A stretch of DNA of 64,000 nucleotides from JAIQFL01 sp035295745 (GTDB lineage: Bacteria > Acidobacteriota > Terriglobia > Bryobacterales > Bryobacteraceae), in the NCBI GenBank assembly GCA_035295745.1, contig DATGIL010000102.1:496001-560000 (forward strand), read 5' to 3'. A program made the translations under genes and the position numbers. Below the pieces are notes generated by a model. That model saw only the letters and a list, made by a program, of their open reading frames with translations, was not told the origin of the DNA and ran no database searches. Positions 1 through 8,246 of this stretch are shown piece by piece. The first letter of the stretch is position 1. The number at the start of each line of letters is the position of its first letter.

Positions 1-183
1 CTCAAGATGATTCTGGGAGTGCCACCGGACGTTACCGTGGTCGCCTATTTGTGTGTCGGGTACGTCTGCGAATTCCGCCCTCGGCCCGATCTCGAGGAGA
101 AGGGTTGGGAGACACGGGAGAGTCTCGCTAAAGTCATTCACTTCGATCGGTGGGGAATTTGCGATGGGGACCTCCAATCATGA
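1..183 (+). CDS. bluB: BluB-like 5,6-dimethylbenzimidazole synthase, C-terminal part (partial)
   Basis: Frame 1 is open from the window edge to TGA at 181-183 and encodes the last 60 residues. The segment GVPPDVTVVAYLCVGYV followed by RPDLEEKGWE and a terminal DRWG matches my recollection of the BluB tail (nitroreductase fold, FMN-dependent conversion of FMNH2 to 5,6-dimethylbenzimidazole, the lower ligand of cobalamin). The stop overlaps the cobQ start (ATGA), so it is the preceding gene of the same operon, and CobT further down uses its product. The N-terminal and flavin-binding parts lie outside the window, so the call rests on the tail and the context. Confidence 0.8.
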   Translation, partial: LKMILGVPPDVTVVAYLCVGYVCEFRPRPDLEEKGWETRESLAKVIHFDRWGICDGDLQS

Positions 184-1706
184 GTGCACGCGCGCTGATG
201 ATTCTGGGAACAGCATCGCACGTCGGCAAATCGCTGCTGACCGCGGGTTTGGGCCGGATCTTCTCTGACGACGGCGTCCGTGTCGCTCCCTTCAAGGCGC
301 AGAATATGTCGTTGAACTCGGCGGCGACGCCGGATGGCCGGGAGATCGGGCGCGCGCAGGCTTTGCAGGCCGAAGCGTGCCGCGTGGCGCCCTGCGCCGA
401 GATGAATCCGGTTCTCATCAAACCGTCGTCGGAAACGGGGTCGCAAATCGTGTTGCTCGGCCGCGTCTTGGGACAAGTGTCGGCCTCCGACTACCATCTG
501 CGCCGCGTCGAGGAGTTGTTTCCAGCCGTGCTCGAAAGCTACCAGACGCTCTCGAAGCGCTACGATCTGATCCTGCTCGAAGGCGCGGGTTCTCCGGCGG
601 AGATCAATTTGCGCGAGCACGACATTGTCAATATGCGGATGGCGCACGCGGCGGATGCGGCCTGCCTGCTGGTTGGCGATATCGATCGCGGCGGAGTTTT
701 TGCGGCGTTGCTCGGAACGATCGAACTGGTGGAGCCGGAGGACCGCGCGCGAATCCGCGGCTTCGTCATCAATAAGTTCCGCGGCGATCAGGCACTGCTG
801 CGTTCCGGCGTCGAGATGATGGAACGGCGCCTGGGGATTCCGTGCGCCGGCGTCGTACCGTTTCTGCGCGGGGTGGGTCTGGAGGAAGAGGACAGCGTTG
901 CCATGGAGGACCGGCGGACGCCGGACCGCGCCTGGCGATTCCCGGATACGCCCTCCCGACCCCTGCGAGTGGGCGTGGTGGCGTTCCCGCACATGGCGAA
1001 CTTCACCGATTTTGATGCGCTCGCCATGGAGCCCTCGGTTGCCTTGGCGTTCCTTGAGGACGCCGCAGCCGCGAGTCTCGCCGATGTGCTGATCCTGCCT
1101 GGCAGCAAGCAGACTCTCGACGATCTGACGTGGCTTCGGACGCGTGGCTTTGCGGATCTTCTCCCGATGTATACGGGCTTGGTGATCGGCATCTGCGGCG
1201 GTTTCCAAATGCTCGGACTGTCGATTGAAGACCCCTCAGGCGTGGAGAGCGGCGGTGTGTCCCGCCAGATGTCTGCTCTTGGTGCCCTGCCGGTTCGCAC
1301 GGTGATGCGTACCGGCAAGACGGTGCGCCGCGCTACCGGGACCGCCCGTCTGGCCGCCGCGCCCTCGTTCAGCGGGTACGAGATTCATATGGGCGAAACG
1401 GTGTACGAACACCCCGCCGAGCCGTTCGCGGAGATCGTGCGCGAGGGCGACCCGCAGCGAGTTTCGGACGGCGCGATGGTGGCGTCAGGAAAGATCTGGG
1501 GGACCTACATTCACGGGATTTTCGACGATGATGCTTTCCGGCACAGCTTCGTCGACTCCGCACGAGAAGCGAGTGGGCTCGCGCGGGCGTCGAAGTATGT
1601 CTGCGCCACCGCCGAACGGCAGGCACGGATCGATCGCTGGGCCGACCACCTGCGGCAATCGCTCGATATGAATATGATCCGCGAATGGGCGGGAGGCTCC
1701 GTGTGA
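180..1706 (+). CDS. cobQ: cobyric acid synthase CobQ
   Basis: 508 aa, the usual length. It amidates adenosylcobyrinic acid a,c-diamide at four side chains with ATP and glutamine to give cobyric acid. The N-terminal dethiobiotin-synthetase-like ATPase domain shows the P-loop-like GTASHVGKS (residues 11-19) and KAQNMSLNS. The C-terminal class I glutaminase domain shows the nucleophile in GICGGFQMLG (Cys339) and the His in TYIHGIF (His445). I chose ATG 180 over the longer frame from 150 because it overlaps the bluB stop as ATGA and begins directly with the conserved N-terminus. It ends in a GTGA overlap with cbiB. Confidence 0.96.
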   Translation: MSARALMILGTASHVGKSLLTAGLGRIFSDDGVRVAPFKAQNMSLNSAATPDGREIGRAQALQAEACRVAPCAEMNPVLIKPSSETGSQIVLLGRVLGQVSASDYHLRRVEELFPAVLESYQTLSKRYDLILLEGAGSPAEINLREHDIVNMRMAHAADAACLLVGDIDRGGVFAALLGTIELVEPEDRARIRGFVINKFRGDQALLRSGVEMMERRLGIPCAGVVPFLRGVGLEEEDSVAMEDRRTPDRAWRFPDTPSRPLRVGVVAFPHMANFTDFDALAMEPSVALAFLEDAAAASLADVLILPGSKQTLDDLTWLRTRGFADLLPMYTGLVIGICGGFQMLGLSIEDPSGVESGGVSRQMSALGALPVRTVMRTGKTVRRATGTARLAAAPSFSGYEIHMGETVYEHPAEPFAEIVREGDPQRVSDGAMVASGKIWGTYIHGIFDDDAFRHSFVDSAREASGLARASKYVCATAERQARIDRWADHLRQSLDMNMIREWAGGSV

Positions 1707-2626
1707 CGCCGTTACGGCTGCTAGCGGCCTATTCCGCGGACTTGGTTTTGGGCGACCCCGAATGGCTGCCCCATCCGGTGAGATTCTTCGGTCTGCTCGT
1801 CAGCGCCGGGGAACGCTGCGTACGGCCTCTCTGCCAAGGGCTGAAGAGCGAATTGCTCGCCGGTGCCGTGCTGACGGGCTCCGTCGTATCGCTCGGTTGG
1901 GCGCTTGGACTGCCCCAGAATGCAGTCTGGCAAGTGGCGTTAGCGTGGACCGCCCTGGCGACGCGCTCGTTGTTGGACGAAGCGGGCGCGGTAATTCAGG
2001 CAGTCGAAGCGCATGATCTGGTACGCGCGCGCCAACTACTTTCGCGCATCGTCGGCCGCGATACCGGGCATCTCAATGAGAGCGAGATTGCGGTGGCAGT
2101 AGTGGAGACGCTTGCCGAAAGTACCTGCGATGGCATCGTCGCTCCCCTCTTCTGGCTGGCGGCGTCGGGCGTTCCCGGTGCGATGGCTTACAAAGCGATC
2201 AACACCCTCGATTCGATGATCGGCCATCCCGAGCCGCCCTATCGTTATTTCGGGCGCGTCGCCGCACGGCTCGATGATCTTGCCAACCTGGTCCCGGCTC
2301 GCCTGACGGCCTTGGGTATTGTGGCTGGCGCTGCGATTCAGGGTCTGGACGCGGCGCGGGCGCGGCAGATCTGGTGGCGTGACGGAAGCAAGCATGCGAG
2401 CCCCAACGCGGGGCAAAGTGAAGCCGCCATCGCCGGTGCGCTGGGCGTGCGACTCGGGGGCGCGCGCTCTTACGACGGCCACGCGCACGATGCTCCAGTG
2501 CTCTACCGAGAGGGTCGGCCGGCCGCCATTCAGGACGCTCGTGCGGCGCTATCGCTGGTGGCGTTGGTATCGGGTCTGGCCTTCGGCGCTGCGCTGCTGG
2601 CGGTGGCAGGGAGGCGCAGGCGGTGA
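1703..2626 (+). CDS. cbiB: adenosylcobinamide-phosphate synthase CbiB
   Basis: 307 aa integral membrane protein (CbiB/CobD family) that joins cobyric acid with (R)-1-amino-2-propanol phosphate. Family signatures are DLVLGDPEWLPHPVRFFG near the N-terminus, ESTCDGIVAPLFW, a KAINTLDSMIGH-type segment and SPNAGQSEAAIAGALGVRLGG. Several hydrophobic stretches fit membrane helices. The start is taken as GTG 1703, overlapping the cobQ stop; an in-frame ATG at 1685 would add six residues. It overlaps the next gene as GTGA, so the operon is translationally coupled. Confidence 0.95.
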   Translation: MTPLRLLAAYSADLVLGDPEWLPHPVRFFGLLVSAGERCVRPLCQGLKSELLAGAVLTGSVVSLGWALGLPQNAVWQVALAWTALATRSLLDEAGAVIQAVEAHDLVRARQLLSRIVGRDTGHLNESEIAVAVVETLAESTCDGIVAPLFWLAASGVPGAMAYKAINTLDSMIGHPEPPYRYFGRVAARLDDLANLVPARLTALGIVAGAAIQGLDAARARQIWWRDGSKHASPNAGQSEAAIAGALGVRLGGARSYDGHAHDAPVLYREGRPAAIQDARAALSLVALVSGLAFGAALLAVAGRRRR

Positions 2627-3717
2627 CAGTGCACGGCGGAGATGTCTGGCAAGTGGAGGCGGAGACGGGAATTCCGGCAGGGGAGCTTCTGGACTTCAGC
2701 GCCAACATCAATCCTCGCGGCTTGCCCACCGGCGCCCGGGACAAGCTCACGAGAGATGCCTCCGATGCGAGGCTGTTGGGGCTCTATCCGGATCCATCGG
2801 CGAGGCAGTTGCGCCAGGCGCTGAGCGAGCATCTCCGTATTCCGCCTGAGTCGATTGCCGTCGGACCGGGGGCGGAGTCGCTACTTGGACCTGCCCTGCG
2901 CTGCTTGCGTGCCCGGCGCGCGCTGGTTCCGGTGCCGGCTTTCAGTGAGTATCGCAGAGTCTGCGAGCAGCAGGAGGTCGAGTACGTCCCATTTGCGCTC
3001 GACCGCTCGGCCATGTTCCGCGTCCCCATTCCGGGCCTTTCCGAGCGCATGGCCGCGAAAGACTGCGATCTCGCCGTTCTGAATAACCCGCACAATCCCT
3101 CGGGCTCAATGCTCGACGCGCGGGAGATCCGCGCCGCGTTGGATGCGATACAGTCGCGCGGCGCGTCGCTGCTCGTTGATGAAGCTTTCATCGATTACGC
3201 TCCCGCCGAGACACTGGCTGCCGAGGCCGCAGTCCGGCCAGGGCTGGTCGTCATCCGGTCGCTGACGAAATTCTATGGGTGTCCGGCATTACGGGTCGGT
3301 TATGCGATTGCCCATCCCGCGAGCATTCGCGGTATCGTCTCCTGCTTGCCGACCTGGCCGGTCACCCAACTGGCAATGGATGCGCTGGCAGAGGCGATTG
3401 CGGACCGCAAATTCGCGGAAGAATCTTTGCGCGAAAATGCGATCGAGCGTGAGCGCCTGGGCGCGGCATTAACAGCCCTCGGTTTGTCAGTTTTCCCATC
3501 GGCGGCCAACTTCCTGCTTCTGGAGTTGACTGCATCGATGCCGATAGCTGCGGCTTTGCGAGCGCGCCTGATCGAGAGATACCGAATCCTGATCCGCAAT
3601 TGCGACTCCTACGAGGGTCTTGCTCCGGGACGCTATGTGCGTGTCGCGGTGCGGTCCGCCGGCGAGAATGGACGCCTGATTCACGCACTTGCCGGGATTT
3701 TGAGACAAAGCTATTGA
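2623..3717 (+). CDS. cobD: threonine-phosphate decarboxylase (CobD/CobC-type aminotransferase fold)
   Basis: 364 aa, class I/II PLP enzyme related to histidinol-phosphate aminotransferase. Visible features are DFSANINPRGLP at the N-terminus (typical of the cobalamin branch), NNPHNPSG, the aspartate region LLVDEAFIDY and the PLP lysine Lys216 in RSLTKFYGCPALRVGYA. The Salmonella-type enzyme decarboxylates L-threonine phosphate to (R)-1-amino-2-propanol phosphate, the substrate of CbiB encoded just upstream. It starts at GTG 2623 inside the cbiB stop. Sequence alone does not exclude histidinol-phosphate aminotransferase, but the operon makes the cobalamin role much more likely. Confidence 0.92.
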   Translation: MTVHGGDVWQVEAETGIPAGELLDFSANINPRGLPTGARDKLTRDASDARLLGLYPDPSARQLRQALSEHLRIPPESIAVGPGAESLLGPALRCLRARRALVPVPAFSEYRRVCEQQEVEYVPFALDRSAMFRVPIPGLSERMAAKDCDLAVLNNPHNPSGSMLDAREIRAALDAIQSRGASLLVDEAFIDYAPAETLAAEAAVRPGLVVIRSLTKFYGCPALRVGYAIAHPASIRGIVSCLPTWPVTQLAMDALAEAIADRKFAEESLRENAIERERLGAALTALGLSVFPSAANFLLLELTASMPIAAALRARLIERYRILIRNCDSYEGLAPGRYVRVAVRSAGENGRLIHALAGILRQSY

Positions 3718-3727
3718 GACAACCACC

Positions 3728-4780
3728 ATGACGCTTCTCGAAAAGACCATCCAGGAGATCAGCCCTGTCGATACCGGCTGGATCGATGAGGCCGCACTCC
3801 GCCAGCTTGAGCTCACCAAGCCCCCGGGAAGTCTCGGACGTCTCGAGGAAATCGCCAACCGATGCGTCGCCATACGCCAGCGCTTCGATCTCACAGCCGT
3901 CCGGCCGCGCATCGTGCTGTTCGCGGCCGATCACGGTGTTTGCGCAGAAGGAGTCAGTGCGTATTCGCAGGCCGTAACCGCGCAAATGGTGCTGAACTTT
4001 CTGCGCGGCGGCGCTGCCATCAACGCGCTCGCGCGCACGGGGAGCATTGAATTGAAGGTAGTCGATGTCGGCGTGGCGATGCCCTTGCCACCATCAAGCG
4101 ACCTGATCAGCCGCCGTGTGGCTTCCGGCTCGCGCAACTTCTGCGAAGGCCCGGCGATGACGGAAGCGGAAATGAACGCCGCCCTGGAGACCGGTATCGA
4201 ACTCGCGCGCGACGCGGCTGTGGCTGGCTGTGACTTGTTGGGTTTTGGCGAAATGGGGATCGGGAACACCACGTCGGCGAGCGCCATCGCCGCCGCCCTG
4301 ACAAAACAACCAGTCGAGGTTGTGGTTGGCCGCGGCGCCGGCGCCGATGAGGCATGCATGGAGCGTAAACGTTCCGCTGTTCAACGTGCACTCGCTCTGC
4401 ACGCCGCTCAACTGGATAACCCGTCAGGTGTGCTGCGCAGCGTCGGCGGTCTTGAGATCGCCGCCATCTACGGCTTCTGCCTCGGGGCAGCGGCCCAGCG
4501 CCTGCCTGTGGTCATGGACGGTTTTATTGCAACTGCCGGAGCGGCCCTGGCGGCGCGCCTCTGTCCCGCAATCGCCGGCTATCTGTTCGCGTCGCATCGC
4601 TCGCCCGAGCCGGGGCATGGGTATCTTCTCGCGAAGTTGGGACTGGATCCACTGCTCGATCTGCGCATGCGACTCGGGGAAGGGACGGGCGCGGCCCTGG
4701 CGATCCCAGTGATCCAGGCAGCCGTCGCGGCGTTCACCCAGATGGCGACGTTCGCCAGCGCGGGGGTCTCCAACAAGTGA
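3728..4780 (+). CDS. cobT: nicotinate-nucleotide:dimethylbenzimidazole phosphoribosyltransferase CobT
   Basis: 350 aa, standard length. It transfers phosphoribose from nicotinate mononucleotide to dimethylbenzimidazole, forming alpha-ribazole phosphate. Signatures are LTKPPGSLGRLEEIA (N-terminal), FAADHGVCAEGVSAY, FGEMGIGNTTSASAI, and the catalytic glutamate in RLGEGTGAALA (Glu318, matching Glu317 of the Salmonella enzyme). This is the only gene in the operon not overlapping its predecessor (10 nt gap). Its stop overlaps the cobS GTG start. Confidence 0.97.
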   Translation: MTLLEKTIQEISPVDTGWIDEAALRQLELTKPPGSLGRLEEIANRCVAIRQRFDLTAVRPRIVLFAADHGVCAEGVSAYSQAVTAQMVLNFLRGGAAINALARTGSIELKVVDVGVAMPLPPSSDLISRRVASGSRNFCEGPAMTEAEMNAALETGIELARDAAVAGCDLLGFGEMGIGNTTSASAIAAALTKQPVEVVVGRGAGADEACMERKRSAVQRALALHAAQLDNPSGVLRSVGGLEIAAIYGFCLGAAAQRLPVVMDGFIATAGAALAARLCPAIAGYLFASHRSPEPGHGYLLAKLGLDPLLDLRMRLGEGTGAALAIPVIQAAVAAFTQMATFASAGVSNK

Positions 4781-5514
4781 AGTCGCTGCTGGCGGCGGTA
4801 GCCTTCCTGACGCGGATTCCGGTCGGGCGGATCACCACCTTCGATGCAATGGATGTCGCTCGTTCCTCCGGCTGGTTCCCGCTCGTTGGGGCGCTGCTTG
4901 GAGCACTTCAGGGATTCGCTGCCACCCTGCTGAGGAACCGCCTTCCCCTCGGCGTGGTTGCGGTCCTGCTAATCATCCTGGACGCGCTCGCGACCGGTGC
5001 TTTGCATTTCGATGGCCTTGCGGACGCCGCCGATGGATTCGGAGGAGGGAAGAATCGCGAGGACGTCTTGCGGATCATGCGCGATCACGCGATCGGCAGT
5101 TACGGAGGCGTGGCGCTGGCGGCTTGCGTGGGGCTCAAGGTGACGGCGTACGCTGCGTTGTTGGCGCAGGCTGACTGGCTCGCGGCGTTGATCCTGATAC
5201 CCGTTTTGGGGAGATGGTCGATCCTGCTGCTCACAGCGGCTCTGCCCTATGCGCGGCCATCCGCATCGCCGGTTGCCGGCATGGGGAAATGGCAACTGGT
5301 CTGGGGCACAACCATAATAGCGTTATCCGTGGTTTGCGCGATGTCCGCGCGGGCGGGGATTGCGGCGGCCATGGTCGTGGTTGTGACGGCTTGTTTCGGC
5401 ATGTATTGCAACCGCCGCATTGGAGGCATTACCGGGGACACGCTCGGAGCCAACGTTCAGCTTTGCGAAAGTGCGGCATTGCTGACATTTCTCTGGTCGG
5501 GTTCCGCGCGATGA
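4777..5514 (+). CDS. cobS: adenosylcobinamide-GDP ribazoletransferase (cobalamin synthase) CobS
   Basis: 245 aa polytopic membrane protein that joins adenosylcobinamide-GDP and alpha-ribazole (phosphate). The diagnostic metal-binding stretch HFDGLADAADGFGGGKNRED is followed by MRDHAIGSYGGVAL. The N-terminal FLTRIPVGR and the repeated hydrophobic helices fit the family. GTG start at 4777 overlaps the cobT stop, and the stop overlaps the cobC start as ATGA. Membrane location matches CbiB, so the last steps of the pathway are at the membrane. Confidence 0.96.
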   Translation: MKSLLAAVAFLTRIPVGRITTFDAMDVARSSGWFPLVGALLGALQGFAATLLRNRLPLGVVAVLLIILDALATGALHFDGLADAADGFGGGKNREDVLRIMRDHAIGSYGGVALAACVGLKVTAYAALLAQADWLAALILIPVLGRWSILLLTAALPYARPSASPVAGMGKWQLVWGTTIIALSVVCAMSARAGIAAAMVVVVTACFGMYCNRRIGGITGDTLGANVQLCESAALLTFLWSGSAR

Positions 5515-6113
5515 CGAGGCTTTGGCTGATCCGGCACGGCGAACCGGCTGCCGAAGCCCGTCGCCACTGTTATGGCTCACTGGACGTCAGGCTTTCCGAA
5601 TACGGCCGTGCGCAGATGGCCGAAGTAGCCCGGTATCTCCAAGCCGAACCGCTGGCCGTCATCTATGCCAGCACGCGTTCCCGTGCGCTCGAAAGCGCGC
5701 AGATTCTCGCGGCCGCCCACTCGTGTCCCGTCGAAGTCGTCCCGGATCTTCGTGAAATCGACTTCGGCGATTTCGAAGGGCTCGCCTACGATGAGATCGC
5801 CGCCCGCTACCCCGATCTCTACCGGCAGTGGATGGAGACGCCGACTGAGATCCGGTTTCCGAATGGGGAAGCGTTTGGCGAGATGCGCGCCAGGGTACTT
5901 CGGGCCGCGGAAGCAATCCGTCTCGAACGCGCCGGACAAACAGCCGCGATCGTTAGCCATGGCGGTGTCAATCGGATCTTGATCGCGCACGCGCTGCAGA
6001 TGCCTGACGAGTGTCTGTTCCGTCTGGCCCAGAATTATGCGGCGATCAACCTCCTCTCGTTTGTGGATGGGGTTCCCTCGGTGCAGTTGATGAATCACCA
6101 CGTGGGAGCGTGA
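5511..6113 (+). CDS. cobC: alpha-ribazole-5'-phosphate phosphatase CobC-like (histidine phosphatase)
   Basis: 200 aa, phosphoglycerate-mutase-like fold. The catalytic LIRHGEP motif is at residues 6-12, the second arginine and acid lie in STRSRALESAQ and LREIDFGDFEG, and the second histidine lies in IVSHGGVNRI. Its position as last gene of the cobalamin operon supports removal of the 5'-phosphate from alpha-ribazole phosphate or adenosylcobalamin phosphate. I used ATG 5511 (ATGA overlap with cobS). The frame is open further upstream, but that part is only a shadow of cobS. It is followed after 13 bp by a convergent gene. Confidence 0.9.
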   Translation: MTRLWLIRHGEPAAEARRHCYGSLDVRLSEYGRAQMAEVARYLQAEPLAVIYASTRSRALESAQILAAAHSCPVEVVPDLREIDFGDFEGLAYDEIAARYPDLYRQWMETPTEIRFPNGEAFGEMRARVLRAAEAIRLERAGQTAAIVSHGGVNRILIAHALQMPDECLFRLAQNYAAINLLSFVDGVPSVQLMNHHVGA

Positions 6114-6126
6114 GGCCTCTCCAGCT

Positions 6127-7002
6127 TCAATCCTTCAGAAAGGAAAGCAACGCGGCCAACGTCTCGGCCGGGACCTCCTCGGGTAGGAAATGTCCGGCCG
6201 GCAGAGCCTTGCCGGTGACATTCACTGCATGCTCACGCCAGATCTTCATCACGTCGTAGAGACGGCCCACCGTTCCGCGTTCGCCCCACAGGACAAGCAG
6301 CGGGCACAACACCCGCTTCTCTCCATCTTCATTGGAATGTTCAATGTCGATGGTGGCGCCGGCACGATAGTCCTCGCAGGTTGCATGGATTGTGGCCGGA
6401 TCCCGAAAGCATCGCAGATACTCGGCTAACGCCTCGGGTGTAATCGTTTCCGTTCCGCCCGTGGGCCGCAGAAAACGCGATCGCAGGTAGAACTCCGCAT
6501 TATCGCCGATCAGCGTCTCGGGAAACGGCGCCGGTTGGATCAGGAAGAACCAGTGAAAGTACTGCGTGGCGAACTCACGCGTCATCATCGAATACGGCAG
6601 CGGCACGATGTCCAGGACCGCGGCGCGCGTAACGCGATCCGGGTGCTCTACAGCCAGGCGCCACGCCACGCGGGCGCCGCGGTCGTGACCGGCGACTGCG
6701 AAGCGATCGTACCCGAGAGCATGCATCACTTCGACCTGATCGAGCGCCATGGCGCGCTTCGAGTATTTCACGTGGTTCTCGCCGCCAACCGGTTTGCTGC
6801 TGTCGCCGTATCCGCGGAGATCCACCAACACTACGGTGAACTGCCTGGCGAGTTCCGGCGCGATCTTGTGCCACTCGGCGTGCGTTTGCGGATAGCCGTG
6901 GATGAGCAATAACGGCGGACCGCTGCCGCCACGCAGCGTGTGGATCGTCGCACCGGAGGTCTGGATCTTTTGCGGCTCGAAGCCGGGAAAGAGGTTGGTC
7001 AT
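6127..7002 (-). CDS. alpha/beta hydrolase, fluoroacetate/haloacetate dehalogenase-like
   Basis: 291 aa. The order of motifs is that of fluoroacetate dehalogenases: LLLIHGYPQTHAEWH (oxyanion region), VVLVDLRGYGDSSKP, YSKRAMALDQVEVMHALG, the nucleophile elbow AGHDRGARVAW (Asp nucleophile with the two carboxylate-binding arginines), YFHWFFLIQPAPFPE (His-Trp halide-binding pair) and the catalytic His in PAGHFLPEE. The enzymes hydrolyse short haloacids, but epoxide hydrolases and other hydrolases share the fold, so the substrate is uncertain. The start at 7002 (MTNLFPGFE) leaves 4 nt after the stop of the upstream gene, so the two are likely co-transcribed. No signal peptide is seen. Confidence 0.8.
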   Translation of the reverse strand: MTNLFPGFEPQKIQTSGATIHTLRGGSGPPLLLIHGYPQTHAEWHKIAPELARQFTVVLVDLRGYGDSSKPVGGENHVKYSKRAMALDQVEVMHALGYDRFAVAGHDRGARVAWRLAVEHPDRVTRAAVLDIVPLPYSMMTREFATQYFHWFFLIQPAPFPETLIGDNAEFYLRSRFLRPTGGTETITPEALAEYLRCFRDPATIHATCEDYRAGATIDIEHSNEDGEKRVLCPLLVLWGERGTVGRLYDVMKIWREHAVNVTGKALPAGHFLPEEVPAETLAALLSFLKD

Positions 7003-7006
7003 GGCG

Positions 7007-8104
7007 CTATCCAAGGCGGCCGAGGATCTCTTCGGGAGTGGCGCGACCCCAGGTTTCATTGACTAAAACAGTGAACGTGTCGTTATGCGGTGCCGAAAGG
7101 ATAAAACCCGCATTCTGAGCCCGCCGTTGAAAGGCTTGGGCGTCAACCCCTTTGACGCGGAGAGAAAAGATGTTGGTGCCGTTTGGCACGCGGGTCACTT
7201 CGAAGCGCGCGTCGGACTGAAGCGCCGTGATCACTTTCTCAGACGTGGCGCGAGCCTGAGCGTACCGTTCGGGGAAGCCTTCGAAGAAATGGAGCGCGAC
7301 AGAGGCAAAGGGCCACACGTGGGAGAGTCCGTTGCCGAACATCCGGCGCGTGTGAAACAGATTCTCGAGGAGGCTCTTGGGACCGGCAAGCACGGCGCCG
7401 CTGGCCGCGTTGAAGTACTTGTACATGGAGATATAGACGGTGTCGAACAGCGCGGCATACTCGCGCACAGGGCGGCCGCTGTAGGCGGAGGCGAGATACA
7501 GCCGGGCGCCATCGAGGTGCAGGCCGATCCCGCGGCCGCGAGCCCACTGGCTCACGCGCTTCATCTCGGCGAAGTCAAAGGTTTCGCCCGTTTTGCGGCG
7601 CACGGGAGTCTCGATCTGAATGGCGCCGATCGGCACCGAGACGCGGCCGGATGCCCCGCGGCTGGCTTCGCGTTCGATATCGTCAACCGTGAAAGTAGCT
7701 TTGCCAGGAGCAAGAGGGACGAGATGGAGTCCGCTGAGCGTTTGGCAACAATCGCCGCAATCGTTAAAGAGGTGGCACTCATTTTGGACCAGTACGCGTC
7801 GTTTCTCACCGGCCAGCAGGCGCACAGCCAGGTGATTGGCCAGTGTCCCGGTAGAGAGCCAGACGGCGGTCTCTTTGCCGAGGGCAGAGGCCACCGACTG
7901 TTCAAGCTGGGCGACCACTCCGCCGATGGAGTATTCATCCGGCTGTATGGTGGCGGAAAGTTTTTGTAGGAGCGCCGCGTACTCCGCTGGAGTGTGGTGG
8001 ATGCCGTCGCCATTGGCCTGTATCTGGGCCGTGCCAGTTTCGGCGGAAGCGGCGGCAGTTGCGGCGGCCAGGACTGGGGAGGCGAGGAATGTGCGGCGGT
8101 GCAT
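7007..8104 (-). CDS. Tat-exported threonine aldolase-like PLP enzyme
   Basis: 365 aa. The N-terminus MHRRTFLASPVLAAATAAAS reads as a twin-arginine signal (RRTFL followed by an alanine-rich h-region). The mature part is a beta-eliminating lyase/threonine aldolase-type PLP fold: STGTLANHLAVRLL, the Asp in LHLDGARL that would pair with the pyridine nitrogen, and the probable Schiff-base lysine in SMYKYFNAASGAVLAG. Low-specificity threonine aldolases are normally cytoplasmic, so an export signal is odd; Tat export would carry the folded protein with its cofactor. It is first gene of a minus-strand pair with the dehalogenase-like gene and is divergent from the SRPBCC gene. Confidence 0.78.
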   Translation of the reverse strand: MHRRTFLASPVLAAATAAASAETGTAQIQANGDGIHHTPAEYAALLQKLSATIQPDEYSIGGVVAQLEQSVASALGKETAVWLSTGTLANHLAVRLLAGEKRRVLVQNECHLFNDCGDCCQTLSGLHLVPLAPGKATFTVDDIEREASRGASGRVSVPIGAIQIETPVRRKTGETFDFAEMKRVSQWARGRGIGLHLDGARLYLASAYSGRPVREYAALFDTVYISMYKYFNAASGAVLAGPKSLLENLFHTRRMFGNGLSHVWPFASVALHFFEGFPERYAQARATSEKVITALQSDARFEVTRVPNGTNIFSLRVKGVDAQAFQRRAQNAGFILSAPHNDTFTVLVNETWGRATPEEILGRLG

Positions 8105-8166
8105 ATGAGGCAGAGAGTATCATGTTCGCCCAGGCGCCGCCGCGTTTTCCCGCTCTGGTGTGATTT

Positions 8167-8233
8167 TGAACGTGTTCATATTCTTCTTGACGCCTGACTG
8201 TGTGAAGAGTAATATTGATTTTGAACACGTTCA
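8167..8233 (+). promoter_or_regulatory. promoter flanked by two TGAAC-N2-GTTCA operators
   Basis: Two 12-bp palindromes, TGAACGTGTTCA at 8167-8178 and TGAACACGTTCA at 8222-8233, sit in a wider direct repeat (GATTTTGAAC..GTTCA.ATTCT), with centres 55 bp apart. Between them are TTGACG (8187-8192), a 17-bp spacer and TAATAT (8210-8215), a convincing sigma70-type promoter pointing at the SRPBCC gene at 8247. The predicted start site falls at the left edge of the second palindrome. The layout fits repression by a dimeric regulator, for example TetR type; no regulator gene is nearby. Confidence 0.75.
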
Positions 8234-8246
8234 GATTCTCAGGCCT

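Noticed and set aside
1..180. Cobalamin riboswitch ahead of cobQ
   Set aside because: The region is coding (end of bluB); any riboswitch must lie outside the window.
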